NCBI GenBank assembly: GCA_050953505.1
Contig: JBMNMU010000001.1
Span: forward strand, 868,001 to 932,000
DNA length: 64,000 nucleotides
Direction: 5' to 3'
From: JBMNMU01 sp050953505
Lineage (GTDB): Bacteria > Bacillota > Clostridia > Peptostreptococcales > Anaerovoracaceae
In this document: piece by piece, positions 36,436 to 45,834 of the stretch
Layout: each line of letters starts with the position of its first letter
How positions within the stretch are numbered: the first letter of the stretch is position 1
The notes under the pieces: model-generated
Told to the model about the DNA's origin: nothing
Databases searched by the model: none
Seen by the model: only the letters and a program-made list of their open reading frames with translations
Program-made: the position numbers and the translations under genes

Positions 36436-38448
36436 ATGAAACTATATCCAAACCTTTGTAGTCCAATAAAAATTGGCCAATATACTTATAGAAATCGAGT
36501 TGAAGCCGCCCCAACGATTTTTGCATCCCTGTCTTTAATACCTCACCTATCTGACAGAATCTTACGTATGCTTGAGGATCGAGCAAAAGGTGGATGTGCT
36601 GCAGTAGTAAGCGGAGAAATACCTGTGAATTTTGATGACTCAGCACGGCCCCTTGCAGATCGTAAAGTTGTCATGAAGGTGGACTATAACAATTTTGAAG
36701 ATAATAACTTTCAAATTTTTAAAAAAGTTGCCGAAACAATAAAAAAACATGGATCTATTGCCTATGCTGAACTGTCTCACTTTGGCATTGAAAAGCCAGT
36801 GTTAGAGGATGGAATACTGCCTTTAGGGCCCGTAGCCTACGTGAAAGAAGACGGAACACAGGTAAGAGCCTTTGATCGGCAAACCATGGATAAAGTCAAA
36901 AATGATTATGCAATAGCTGCCAACTACTTTAAAACTGCTGGCTTTCAAGGAATATTTTTGCATTATGGTCATGGCTGGATGCCCGGGCAATTCCTTTCCA
37001 AGCGAAGCAATACTAGAACAGATGAATATGGCGGAAGTATGGAAAATAGAGCTAGGTTTCCTTTGGAGATCCTTCAAGCAGTACGAGAAAAATGTGGGAA
37101 AGATTTCTTAATTGAAATTCGTCTCAGTGGTGAAGAGAATCTACCGGGAGGAATTACTATTGATGAAACCGTAGAGTTTTGTAAGCTCCTAGAAGGAAAA
37201 GGGTTAGTAGACTTAATTCATATATCTGCTGGTCATTACTTTTCACCAGCTAGATCAAATGAGTTTTCAACCATATTTAGGCCCAACGGCTTGAATGCTG
37301 ATGCTGCGGCGGCTGTAAAAAAAGCTGTTACTATACCTGTTGCTGTAATCGGTGGAATTACTAATCCGGAGCTTGCAGAGCAGATTATTGCAGAGGGTAA
37401 GGCTGATATAGTATCTATGGGGCGACAAATGATAGCTGATCCTAATTTTGCTAATAAAGCTTGTAATGGTAATGGGGACGTAATACGACAATGCCTTCGT
37501 TGCTGCGTCTGCTATCCAGGACCTTACGGGGAACACGATACGGATCCTGGACAAGGTTACCCATCCTTAGGTTCTTGCACAATTAACCCATATAATGTAA
37601 ACTCCTTTTCCCATCATAAGGTGTACCCAGAAGATATGCCAAAGCCACAAGCTTCTAGAAAGGTTCTCATTGTTGGAGGAGGTCCAGGAGGAATGCAGGC
37701 AGCTATAGATGCAACGGATCGTGGGCATAAAGTCATTCTTGCAGATGATTCAGATAGGCTGGGTGGCATTCTAAAACTGACTGATTTTGATTATTACAAA
37801 AAGGATCTCTATAAATTTAAAGAACTATTAATTCGTGAAGTAGAAAAAAGAGATATCGAAGTTCGATTAAATACAAAGGTTACTCCAGAAATGATTGAGG
37901 AGATTAAGCCAGAAGCTCTAATTCTAGCAATCGGCTCAGACTCTATTGTTCCTCCTATTTCTGGTATTGAAAGAGCAATGAGCGCATATGATACATATTT
38001 TGCTACGGAAGGAAGCATAGGTAAAAAGGTAGTTATGGTAGGTGGCGGTATGGTAGGCTGTGAGGTTGCATTGGAGCTTGCTCATAAGGGTAGCGATGTT
38101 ACAATTATTGAAATGAAGGAAAGATTAGCTTCCGAAGACATAGGTATACATAGAACCGCCATGCTAGATGAAATGGATAGGCTAGGTATAAAATCCATGG
38201 TAAATACAAAATGCAAGGAAATCAAGGAAAACGGTGTGCTTGCAGAAGACCAAAAAGGTGGAGAGATATTCCTAGAGGCTGATACTGTGGTATACGGGCT
38301 TGGAATGAAAGCCAGAAGGGATGAAGTGGAAGGATTAAAAGCTGCGGCTGGCAATGTTCCTGTATTTGAAATCGGCGATTGTCATCATGTAGCCAAAGTA
38401 GGAGAAGCTGTAGCTGAAGGATACACAGCAGCAATGAAAATAGTATAA
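36436..38448 (+). CDS. NADH:flavin oxidoreductase / 2-enoate reductase family (OYE, FMN-4Fe-4S-FAD)
   Basis: A 670-residue three-part enzyme: an N-terminal old-yellow-enzyme TIM barrel (about 1-370) with FMN, a cysteine cluster for one 4Fe-4S (CLRCCVC near residue 355 and a C in GSCTINP near 384), and a C-terminal FAD/NAD domain with GGGPGGMQAA near 415 and GGGMVGCEVAL near 538. Relatives reduce enoates, 2,4-dienoyl-CoA or bile-acid-type substrates in anaerobes. The spacing between the cluster cysteines is longer than in many relatives. AGGAGG precedes the ATG. A LysR gene is divergent. Confidence 0.92.
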   Translation: MKLYPNLCSPIKIGQYTYRNRVEAAPTIFASLSLIPHLSDRILRMLEDRAKGGCAAVVSGEIPVNFDDSARPLADRKVVMKVDYNNFEDNNFQIFKKVAETIKKHGSIAYAELSHFGIEKPVLEDGILPLGPVAYVKEDGTQVRAFDRQTMDKVKNDYAIAANYFKTAGFQGIFLHYGHGWMPGQFLSKRSNTRTDEYGGSMENRARFPLEILQAVREKCGKDFLIEIRLSGEENLPGGITIDETVEFCKLLEGKGLVDLIHISAGHYFSPARSNEFSTIFRPNGLNADAAAAVKKAVTIPVAVIGGITNPELAEQIIAEGKADIVSMGRQMIADPNFANKACNGNGDVIRQCLRCCVCYPGPYGEHDTDPGQGYPSLGSCTINPYNVNSFSHHKVYPEDMPKPQASRKVLIVGGGPGGMQAAIDATDRGHKVILADDSDRLGGILKLTDFDYYKKDLYKFKELLIREVEKRDIEVRLNTKVTPEMIEEIKPEALILAIGSDSIVPPISGIERAMSAYDTYFATEGSIGKKVVMVGGGMVGCEVALELAHKGSDVTIIEMKERLASEDIGIHRTAMLDEMDRLGIKSMVNTKCKEIKENGVLAEDQKGGEIFLEADTVVYGLGMKARRDEVEGLKAAAGNVPVFEIGDCHHVAKVGEAVAEGYTAAMKIV

Positions 38449-38497
38449 AATAATATAGTGAAAGAAAAATTTAAATCCATAGTACAATAACAGTAAA

Positions 38498-38536
38498 AAG
38501 GGTATTATATCTAGAATTTCAAGATATAATACCCTT
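38498..38536. terminator. Perfect 15-bp hairpin downstream of the reductase gene
   Basis: AAGGGTATTATATCT (38498-38512) pairs perfectly with 38522-38536 around a 9-base loop. There is no T-run on the plus strand, but on the minus strand the stem is followed by TTTTT, so it is best suited to stop transcription coming from the right. Confidence 0.6.
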
Positions 38537-38624
38537 AACTAGTTAACACGTTTATGAAAACAGTACAGAAATTAAAAAAATTTGAAATAATTTCAAAAAA
38601 TAAAATGTTTTATTTTTGAATTCG

Positions 38625-38633
38625 TGATATACT
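38625..38633 (+). promoter_or_regulatory. Extended -10 promoter of the cold-shock gene
   Basis: TGATATACT carries the TGN extension directly before a TATACT -10; no clear -35 is visible. It gives a leader of roughly 35-40 bases. Confidence 0.45.
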
Positions 38634-38676
38634 AGTGACATATGAAATTTTATTTGTACAAAAACTGGAGGAAATT

Positions 38677-38886
38677 ATGAACACTGGAACAGTAAAATGG
38701 TTTAATGAAAGTAAAGGCTTTGGATTTATCGCAGATGATAATGGAGGGGATGACGTTTTTGTTCATTTCTCTGCCATTGCTGCTGAAGGATATAAAACAC
38801 TAGCCGAAGGACAAAAAGTGAGCTATGACACCGAAATTGATTCTAAAAATGGAAAACTAAGAGCTTGTAACGTAAAATCACTTTAA
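38677..38886 (+). CDS. Cold-shock protein (CspA family)
   Basis: A 69-residue single cold-shock domain. The RNA-binding motifs KGFGFI (RNP1) and DVFVHF (RNP2) are intact. CTGGAGG lies about eight bases before the ATG at 38677. It acts as an RNA chaperone. Monocistronic, with its own terminator at 38908. Confidence 0.96.
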   Translation: MNTGTVKWFNESKGFGFIADDNGGDDVFVHFSAIAAEGYKTLAEGQKVSYDTEIDSKNGKLRACNVKSL

Positions 38887-38907
38887 TTAACTTCAAAACA
38901 CCGAAAG

Positions 38908-38937
38908 AAACCGCTTCATATTGGAGCGGTTTTTATT
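38908..38937 (+). terminator. Terminator of the cold-shock gene
   Basis: AAACCGCT (38908-38915) pairs with AGCGGTTT (38925-38932), followed by TTATTTTG. Confidence 0.85.
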
Positions 38938-39061
38938 TTGTTATAACACTGATATAGTTAGTAATAACTTTGTCAAAGTCGTCACTTCAATTATATATGT
39001 AGAGAATTTGAATATTTCATAGGAATACTAATGGCTTCATTGAAGCATCTATAAAAAATTT

Positions 39062-39109
39062 ATGTCAGAGGGACTTTCTACTCATTCATCAGAAAAATTC
39101 CTCTGACAT
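39062..39109 (-). terminator. Terminator of the ylmC-like gene
   Basis: ATGTCAGAGG/CCTCTGACAT, 10-bp perfect stem with a 28-base loop; on the minus strand it is followed by TAAATTTTTTA. Confidence 0.65.
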
Positions 39110-39123
39110 GCTCATTTAATAAT

Positions 39124-39366
39124 TTACCTATCTTCAATTTCGAAGATAATGATATCTTCTCCTATTTTTACGATACAATTCCACGGTATTTGTAAAAAAT
39201 CCTTGGTGCCCATAAAACCAACTCTTCCCTTGTAATCTTGAACTAGAATTGCTTTTATTTTGCCTACTCGTTCATCAAAAATAAGATCTGCATCTGCAAG
39301 TTGCCCATATCGGCTGCCATTAGCGAGATTTACAATTTCTTTATCACCTAAATCACTGAGTCTCAA
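39124..39366 (-). CDS. YlmC/YmxH family sporulation protein (PRC-barrel fold)
   Basis: An 80-residue PRC-barrel-like protein starting RLSDLGDKEIVNLANGSRYG and ending IPWNCIVKIGEDIIIFEIE, the YlmC/YmxH pattern. These are small proteins restricted mainly to spore-formers. The start is TTG with GGAGG seven bases upstream. It is divergent from tepA, which it also neighbours in other Clostridia and Bacilli. Confidence 0.85.
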   Translation of the reverse strand: MRLSDLGDKEIVNLANGSRYGQLADADLIFDERVGKIKAILVQDYKGRVGFMGTKDFLQIPWNCIVKIGEDIIIFEIEDR

Positions 39367-39474
39367 CGAATCACCTCCATTGTCAGCGACAAAATTCTGT
39401 CTTTTTTAGTCCTCCTCATAAAAAAATATATTTTGGAAAAACTACTTTTATTACAGGAAAGGAAAAATAGTGTT

Positions 39475-40176
39475 ATGAAAGATGATGAAAATATCGAAAT
39501 GAGGGAAGAAAATACAGATAACCCACAAGATCCTCCAACACCAAAGGAAAATATTGATAATTTTGGTGTAATAAGCGATTCCTTTAATTTTCAAAGTCCT
39601 ATTCAATATTTAACGGTTATAGGAAATATTGAAGGACATATGGTTATGCCGCCCCAAAATAAGACTACAAAGTATGAGAATATCATTCCTCAATTGGTGG
39701 CTGTTGAAGAGAATGATAATATCAAAGGCCTGCTGACTATTTTAAATACAGTAGGCGGTGATGTAGAAGCAGGGCTGGCTATTGCAGAGCTTATCGCAAC
39801 TTTGTCTAAACCAACGGTCTCTTTGGTACTTGGAGGAGGCCATAGCATAGGAATACCTTTGGCTACTGCAAGTAAATACTCTTTTATTGCAAAAAGTGCT
39901 ACTATGACCCTTCATCCTATACGATTGACAGGATTGGTAGTAGGGGCAGAACCCACCTTTGCATATTTTCGCAAAATGCAAGAAAGAGTAGTGGATTTTA
40001 TTGTGCGAACATCTAATGCAAAGGAAGAAAAGATTTTAGAGCTTATGAATGCTACGGATAATATTGCTACAGATGTAGGTACTATCCTTTATGGCCAGGA
40101 TGCTGTAGATATCGGAATTATTGATGAAGTCGGGGGCCTGGACCAGGCATTGATGAAATTAAAAAGTATGATTTAA
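39475..40176 (+). CDS. tepA: ClpP-fold protease TepA (translocation-enhancing protein)
   Basis: A 233-residue ClpP-class serine peptidase of the TepA group. The core reads LTVIGNIEGHMVMPPQNKTTKYE, LNTVGGDVEAGLAIAE, then GGGHSIG with the serine nucleophile position and TLHPIR with the histidine. B. subtilis TepA has been linked to protein secretion and spore processes. The ATG at 39475 gives a normal short acidic N-terminus; an in-frame TTG at 39433 has no ribosome site. It lies just before the Tad locus, probably a separate unit. Confidence 0.88.
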   Translation: MKDDENIEMREENTDNPQDPPTPKENIDNFGVISDSFNFQSPIQYLTVIGNIEGHMVMPPQNKTTKYENIIPQLVAVEENDNIKGLLTILNTVGGDVEAGLAIAELIATLSKPTVSLVLGGGHSIGIPLATASKYSFIAKSATMTLHPIRLTGLVVGAEPTFAYFRKMQERVVDFIVRTSNAKEEKILELMNATDNIATDVGTILYGQDAVDIGIIDEVGGLDQALMKLKSMI

Positions 40177-40272
40177 GCAGTGTCGTTATTTGTCGAATTT
40201 ATGATATTGTAAATAATAACCAATTATAGTATTATTTAACTCAAGAAGAATAATATTGTAAAGGGTTATGAG

Positions 40273-41394
40273 ATGATTAGATTATTACTATTAGAAAAAG
40301 ACCTGGAGTATGGGTATATGCTTGGCAAAACCATCTCCAATCTACATAATAATTTTGATGTTTCTGTTTCAACATTAGAATCACATATTCAATTGGGAAA
40401 GGACAAAGGGTATGATTTGACCCTTGTTGGTGGCTATTCTTTTGATGACCAAATGCTCTCTTCTCTTAAAAATATGATTATCTTATCTGAAGATCCTGTA
40501 ATGGGGCTAGATCATCAATTAAATCAATATGAGAATAATTCAAATCCCTATTTAAAGGTCTATAAATATTCTAAAGTCAGTCAACTCATTTCTGACTTAA
40601 GCTATCTATTTAATCGTTTAACTGGTAAGAAGAGTCTGATTAAAGCTTCCGGTGATACAAAAATATTTAGCTTTTACAGCACTCAGGATGGTGTAGGTAC
40701 ATCCTCTATATCTTTAAGCACCGCAAGAGAGTTGGCTCGATATCGTGATAAAATCGTACTTTACCTTAGCTTTGAAGAAATTCCATCCTCAAATATTTAT
40801 ATAAAAGAACACAATAAAGACCGTTGTCTTAGTGATTTTTTATACTATCTCTTCGAGAAAAAGCAGGATAACATATCCCTTTCGTTAGAGGGATTTAATC
40901 TTCAAGATGAGTATGGGGTCTATTATTTTTCATTGGGAGATGGAATTAATGAATTAAGTACTTTGCCAAAGGATGAATTAGCAGAGTTTTTCAAGATACT
41001 ATTGTCTACGAAAAAATTTGACTACATATTTTTAGATTTAAACTCTAGGTTACGCGAAGAGACATTTTACCTGCTGAATCTCTCTAAAGCTGTTCTTATC
41101 ATTGAAACTCCATGTATTGTAAATCAATATAAAAATAATATATTTCTCAAATATGCAACACTCATTAATCAAGACGGATTCCTACGAGAGATGACCTTAA
41201 TTAGAAATAGGGTAAATTCATATGCAGACCCTATAATAGAAGAATCGCCTTATGCAATGGAAAAAGAAGCAGATATTTTAATTGAGGAGGATGCAGATAG
41301 CTTTGAGATAATAGATGGAATTGTAAATATCAATATTAATAATGTTTTTGGGCTAAGCATAAAGAGTCTTGCTGACAAGATTCTTATCTACTAA
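40273..41394 (+). CDS. TadZ/CpaE-like pilus localisation ATPase (degenerate P-loop)
   Basis: A 373-residue protein. An N-terminal receiver-like region (about 1-110) is followed by a ParA/MinD-like domain starting SFYSTQDGVGTSSISL near residue 135. The deviant Walker A lysines are lost (DGVGTSS instead of KGGVGKTT), so ATP hydrolysis is doubtful. TadZ/CpaE proteins place Tad pilus machines at a cell pole. It is the first gene of the Tad cluster and ends 12 bases before tadA. Confidence 0.82.
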   Translation: MIRLLLLEKDLEYGYMLGKTISNLHNNFDVSVSTLESHIQLGKDKGYDLTLVGGYSFDDQMLSSLKNMIILSEDPVMGLDHQLNQYENNSNPYLKVYKYSKVSQLISDLSYLFNRLTGKKSLIKASGDTKIFSFYSTQDGVGTSSISLSTARELARYRDKIVLYLSFEEIPSSNIYIKEHNKDRCLSDFLYYLFEKKQDNISLSLEGFNLQDEYGVYYFSLGDGINELSTLPKDELAEFFKILLSTKKFDYIFLDLNSRLREETFYLLNLSKAVLIIETPCIVNQYKNNIFLKYATLINQDGFLREMTLIRNRVNSYADPIIEESPYAMEKEADILIEEDADSFEIIDGIVNININNVFGLSIKSLADKILIY

Positions 41395-41406
41395 GAGGAG
41401 GAGAAT

Positions 41407-42597
41407 ATGATTGGAGAGCTAAGTACCATTAAAGAAATTACTGATGGTGTTAGAAGCGTCATCAATAGCAAAAATGAACAGCTTTCAGATGAACAAGTGC
41501 TAGAGCTAATAGAAGATTTTGTATTACATGACCAGAGAACAGCTCCTTATTCTTACAAGTTTAAGGGAGAAGTAATCAACACAGTTTTTAATTCAACAAG
41601 AAAAGATTTGGATTTATTGCAGCCCTATGCGGATGATAAGGAAGTCAGTGAAATCATGGTAAATGGCCCGGATAACATCTTTATAGAAAAAGGGGGAAAC
41701 ATTCAAAGGCTTAATCTACAATTTGAATCTGTTGAGCAACTGGAAGAAATCATAAGAAGAATTGCGGCTAAAGTACATAGAGAAATCAATGAATCTACTC
41801 CTATTGTTGATGCTCGCCTAGAAGACGGCTCTCGTGTCAATGCAGTTTATAAAAATATCGCGATAAACGGGCCTATTCTCACGATAAGAAGATTTCCTGA
41901 AAAAATAATTACCATGGCAGAATTACTGAAAAAAGATGCTATCACCAAGGAAGCTGCGGAGTTTTTAAGGAAACTTGTTATAGCAGGCTATAACATTTTT
42001 ATTTCAGGTGGTACCAGCTCTGGCAAAACGACCTTTCTTAATATACTTTCAGAGTATATACCAAGTGATGAAAGAGTCATCGTAATTGAAGATTCGGCAG
42101 AGCTCCAAATTAGGGGATTAGAAAACATCGTTCGCATGGAGTGCAAGAATGCGAATATCCAAGGAAAAGGGGAAATCAACATTAGACAATTAATTAAAGC
42201 CTCTTTAAGAATGAGACCAGATCGGATTATTGTGGGTGAGGTAAGGGGCGCGGAAGTACTAGATATGATACAAGCAATGAATACAGGGCATGATGGATCT
42301 TTATCAACGGGGCATGGTAATTCGCCAGAAGGCATGATTTCTAGAATGGAGGCCATGTTTTTGCAGGCGGCGGACTTTCCTATAGAAGCTATTAGAAGTC
42401 AAATTGCAGAAGCCGTTGATATTATTGTACATCTTGCAAGACTACCGGATAAAAGTCGTAAGGTGCTGGAAATATCTGAAATCCAAGGATATGAAAAGGG
42501 TAAAATACTCTTTAATCCATTGTATAAATATCAGATAAATCAAAATGCACAGAGCAAATTCAAGGAAGGAAGGGGTGTACTGTTTATGGTAATCTAA
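41407..42597 (+). CDS. tadA: Tad pilus secretion ATPase TadA/CpaF, C-terminus altered by IS21 insertion
   Basis: A VirB11/CpaF-type hexameric ATPase that powers Tad pilus assembly. Walker A is GGTSSGKTT near residue 200, followed by the Asp box (VIEDSAELQ), Walker B (DRIIVGEVRG) and the His box (TGHDGSLSTGHGNSPEGMISRMEAM). Native sequence runs to V391; then an IS21-family element at 42581 supplies LFMVI-type codons and a stop. Without the IS the protein would be 412 residues and end with TSTGNKLKNTLKLDMNG, matching the conserved RTGN C-terminal motif of CpaF. Stability or function may be impaired. Confidence 0.93.
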   Translation: MIGELSTIKEITDGVRSVINSKNEQLSDEQVLELIEDFVLHDQRTAPYSYKFKGEVINTVFNSTRKDLDLLQPYADDKEVSEIMVNGPDNIFIEKGGNIQRLNLQFESVEQLEEIIRRIAAKVHREINESTPIVDARLEDGSRVNAVYKNIAINGPILTIRRFPEKIITMAELLKKDAITKEAAEFLRKLVIAGYNIFISGGTSSGKTTFLNILSEYIPSDERVIVIEDSAELQIRGLENIVRMECKNANIQGKGEINIRQLIKASLRMRPDRIIVGEVRGAEVLDMIQAMNTGHDGSLSTGHGNSPEGMISRMEAMFLQAADFPIEAIRSQIAEAVDIIVHLARLPDKSRKVLEISEIQGYEKGKILFNPLYKYQINQNAQSKFKEGRGVLFMVI

Positions 42598-42697
42598 AAG
42601 TACAATAAACGGCAGCCATAAATACAAAAAGTAATTGCCAGTACAAACCTAACAATATACCCTATTAAGTGACTAAAGCTTATAGGGAGGAAAGGAA

Positions 42698-44197
42698 GTG
42701 CTGACAATTACACAAGTAAATTATATCCGAGAACTGTTCTTTTTGGAAGGGAAAACCTACTCTGAAATTAACAAAATGACCGGAAAGAACTATCGCACCA
42801 TTAGGAAATATGTTGAAATGGATAATTTCAACCAGAAACACCATAAGGCCAAAAGGCCGAACAGGACTGATGTATTAAGACCTATCATCAACAAATGGCT
42901 AACTGAAGATAAATCAAGACATTACAAACAAAGACACACTGCAAAGAGGGTCTATGATCGACTAAAAGAAGAGCACCCTGAGATTTTAACAGTCTCAGAG
43001 AGAACCGTAAGAAATATCGTCAAAGAAGAAAGAGAAAAGGTTTTCGGATCAGATGATGCCTACCTTCTCCTTGAGCATCCAGGAGGTGAAGCCCAAGTTG
43101 ACTTTGGAAGCTTTGAAGCATTTGAAAACGGCTCTATTAAAAAGTTTCATGAGCTCATCTTGTCGTTCCCAAAATCCAATGCAGGCTTTGCAGTGGCAAC
43201 CAGGAGTGAAACAAGAGAAGCCCTCCTTGAAGGCCTTGTTACAATATTTAATTTCATAGGCTATGTTCCAAGTGCGATATGGTTTGACCAAATGTCATCA
43301 GCAGCCCTTAGAACCCGAGATGAAAAAGGTCTTGTCAAAGTAAATGACTTCGTAATGCGATTCTCTACCCATTATGGATTTAATGTTAAGTTTTGCAATT
43401 CAAACAGTGGCAATGAAAAAGGCAATGTAGAGAACAAAGTGGGTGCAATTAGGCGTAATTTGTTTGTTCCAGAGCCTACAGTCACTGACCTTGACTTATT
43501 TAACTGCCACCTTCTTAAGAAGTGTCTTAAGAGAAACAAAGAGCTTCATTACCGCTACAAAGAGCCCATAGAAAAGCTCTTTGAAGATGAAAAATCATTG
43601 ATGATACCAGTTAACAAGGTTCCTTTTGATACAGCAAGGTATGAGACAAGAAAGGTAAACAAGTATGGACTTATTGAATATTCATCATGCAGTTACTCAG
43701 TAAGCCCCAAGTATGTTGGACAATTCGTGATGCTTAAGGTAATGGCCAATGAGATAGAGATATTTTCAAAAGACCTCTCAGAAAGAATTACTGCGCATCA
43801 AAGATTGTTTGAAAAAGATGGTGAGTCAATTAATTACATAGACTTTATCGACATCATAAAGGTAAGGCCAAATGCATTGAAATACTCAGGAATCTACTCT
43901 CTGTTGCCAGATTCATGGCAGGATTACCTTCAATCCCTAGATAAGGATTCCTTTAAACAGGCCTTTGAAATCTTAAAAATGATACTCCTTGAAGACGATA
44001 TGGATTATGCAGATAGGGTTCTAAGAGAAACAGCAAAGCATGATTCCAAATCACCTGAAGCCATAGGGGTAACATACAAGAGACTCAAGGAAAACAGCAT
44101 AATCTATGATAGCCCAATCCAACTTCCTTCAGATTTACCTCTTTACGAGGTTGATACATCACAATACGACATACTTATGAGAGGTGGTTATCAATGA
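42698..44197 (+). CDS. istA: IS21 family transposase IstA
   Basis: A 499-residue DDE transposase. N-terminal helix-turn-helix (KTYSEINKMTGKNYRTIRKYVE, about 18-39), the integrase core with D in EAQVDFGSF near 128, D in WFDQMSS near 199 and E in NEKGNVENKVG near 245, then the beta-barrel C-terminal region (YSSCSYSVSPKYVG). The start is GTG with GGAGGAAAGGA upstream. It overlaps istB by four bases, the normal IS21 coupling. Confidence 0.96.
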   Translation: MLTITQVNYIRELFFLEGKTYSEINKMTGKNYRTIRKYVEMDNFNQKHHKAKRPNRTDVLRPIINKWLTEDKSRHYKQRHTAKRVYDRLKEEHPEILTVSERTVRNIVKEEREKVFGSDDAYLLLEHPGGEAQVDFGSFEAFENGSIKKFHELILSFPKSNAGFAVATRSETREALLEGLVTIFNFIGYVPSAIWFDQMSSAALRTRDEKGLVKVNDFVMRFSTHYGFNVKFCNSNSGNEKGNVENKVGAIRRNLFVPEPTVTDLDLFNCHLLKKCLKRNKELHYRYKEPIEKLFEDEKSLMIPVNKVPFDTARYETRKVNKYGLIEYSSCSYSVSPKYVGQFVMLKVMANEIEIFSKDLSERITAHQRLFEKDGESINYIDFIDIIKVRPNALKYSGIYSLLPDSWQDYLQSLDKDSFKQAFEILKMILLEDDMDYADRVLRETAKHDSKSPEAIGVTYKRLKENSIIYDSPIQLPSDLPLYEVDTSQYDILMRGGYQ

Positions 44198-44910
44198 GGG
44201 AAGAGATTAGCCAATATCAAAGGAAACTAAGGCTATCAAACAGCCTTATGGAAATCTATCCGGCAATCAAAGCTCAGAGTCAAGAAGAGTTCCTTCTCAA
44301 GCTTCTAAAAGAACTCTATGAAGACCGTGAGGAGAAAAGGCGAATCAGAAACCTAAACAATGCAGGATTCCAAGTATTAAAATCCCTTAACGGGTATGAT
44401 TTTTCACAAATCAGATTTCCGGAAGGCCTACAACTTCACAATGTTGAATCCTTATCCTTTCTTGAAAAGAAAGAGAATCTGATACTTTACGGATCAGTTG
44501 GAACCGGCAAGACCCATCTGTCTGTGGCTCTTGGAGTTAAAGCAATCAATCAAGGCAAGAAAGCTGTGTTTTACCGTGTTCACGACTTGATTAATGAGCT
44601 TGAATCAGACGATATGAAGAAAGTTGCTAGGACACACAAGAAAATACATCAAGCTGACCTGTTGATACTTGATGAATGGGGTTACCTTCCCCTTCATCAA
44701 GAAGGCGCCAGACTTTTGTTTGACATCATCTCATCATGTTATGAGACTAAAAGTGTTATTATCACTACTAATATTGAGTTTGGCAGGTGGAAAGGCTTCC
44801 TGTTTGATGAAAAGCTCACAGCTGCAATAGTCGATAGACTCGTACATCATTCACACATGTTGATATTTACAGGGAAAAGCTACCGTATGACAAATTCATT
44901 AATGAGGTAG
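44194..44910 (+). CDS. istB: IS21 family helper ATPase IstB
   Basis: A 238-residue AAA+ protein related to DnaC. Walker A is GSVGTGKTH near residue 98 and Walker B is LLILDEWGYLPL near 153. IstB assists target choice and strand transfer by IstA. The frame is complete. Confidence 0.96.
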   Translation: MREEISQYQRKLRLSNSLMEIYPAIKAQSQEEFLLKLLKELYEDREEKRRIRNLNNAGFQVLKSLNGYDFSQIRFPEGLQLHNVESLSFLEKKENLILYGSVGTGKTHLSVALGVKAINQGKKAVFYRVHDLINELESDDMKKVARTHKKIHQADLLILDEWGYLPLHQEGARLLFDIISSCYETKSVIITTNIEFGRWKGFLFDEKLTAAIVDRLVHHSHMLIFTGKSYRMTNSLMR

Positions 44911-44982
44911 TCCAGGTTGGTACTGGTAATTGCATTTTTGATTGCCAAAAGTTGCATTTTGATATTGCCAAACACAGTGTAC

Positions 44983-45047
44983 TCACTTCTACGGGAAATA
45001 AGCTAAAGAACACTCTTAAACTAGATATGAATGGGGTTCTATTATGA
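44983..45047 (+). pseudogene. tadA: Detached 3' end of tadA
   Basis: The bases after the right-hand target duplication continue the tadA frame: with the C at 42580 they read LTSTGNKLKNTLKLDMNGVLL and a TGA at 45045-45047 that overlaps the tadB ATG by four bases. This is the C-terminal end separated from tadA by the IS21 element. It has no start of its own. Confidence 0.93.
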
Positions 45048-45802
45048 CCAAAGAAATACCTTACTCATATGATGATTATCAGCTTTCTAATTATGAGGAA
45101 ATTAGATATTATGCTGTTTCCGGTACTGCTTTTTTTATCATTGCCTATATATTCTATCAAAGCTTTATATTATCACTGTTATTTACAACAGTAACCTATC
45201 CTTGTATTAGGATTTATAAAAATTATCTAATAGATAAAAGAAAAAGAGAGCTTTCGGAACAGTTTCGTGACGCCTTATATTCATTATCCTCTTCTATTTC
45301 CACGGGTAGGAGCTTATCACAGGCGTTAAAGGAAGCACATGAAAATTTGAAGCTGATTTATAAAGAAGATGGAATCCTTTTGAAGGAACTCTCACAAATG
45401 ATTTATCGCATATTTGAAAGTAGAGAATCGGAGGAAGAGGTCCTAAAGGATTTTGCAAGGAGAAGCTGTGTTGAGGACATTGAAACCTTTATAGACATCT
45501 ATTTCATCTGTAGATCTACAGGAGGCGATCTGGTGAAGGTTGTATCTAAGTCATCGGAAATGATGATGGATAAAATGACGATTAAGAAGGAAATTGCCAC
45601 TCTCACAGCTCAAAAACGATTTGAAGCAAAGCTCTTAACAGCAATGCCTATTCTGGTATTGTTATTTTTACAAATGGCATCTCCTGAATATATGCAGATT
45701 ATGTATGTTACCTTTCAAGGGAGAGTATTAATGACTATTGCCTTATTATCGATTATTTCAGCCTATTTATGGAGTATGAAATTAACTCGTATTCAAGTGT
45801 AA
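45044..45802 (+). CDS. TadB-like inner-membrane platform protein (T2SSF domain)
   Basis: A 252-residue membrane protein with two N-terminal helices (about 24-55), a cytoplasmic T2SSF domain (LSEQFRDALYSLSSSISTGRSLSQAL near 70) and two C-terminal helices. TadB and TadC form the platform turned by TadA. Its start originally overlapped the tadA stop; the IS21 insertion now breaks that coupling, so expression depends on read-through of the IS or a new promoter. Confidence 0.85.
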   Translation: MTKEIPYSYDDYQLSNYEEIRYYAVSGTAFFIIAYIFYQSFILSLLFTTVTYPCIRIYKNYLIDKRKRELSEQFRDALYSLSSSISTGRSLSQALKEAHENLKLIYKEDGILLKELSQMIYRIFESRESEEEVLKDFARRSCVEDIETFIDIYFICRSTGGDLVKVVSKSSEMMMDKMTIKKEIATLTAQKRFEAKLLTAMPILVLLFLQMASPEYMQIMYVTFQGRVLMTIALLSIISAYLWSMKLTRIQV

Positions 45803-45834
45803 AACGTTGCCAAGAGAGGGCGCTGAGGACAATC

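Larger units (their letters stand above)
42581..44976. mobile_element. IS21-family insertion sequence, complete, inside tadA
   Basis: The element is 2396 bp with TG...CA ends: left TGTTTATGGTAAT, right end complement TGTGTTTGGCAAT (10 of 13 matching). Subterminal repeats (GGCAAT with AAAA and TGCAA) recur at both ends, and AATTGCCAGTACAAACCT (42633-42650) matches the complement of 44914-44931 at 16 of 18. The 6-bp duplication GTGTAC flanks it (42575-42580, 44977-44982). It carries istA and istB intact, so it looks recent and possibly active. Confidence 0.95.
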
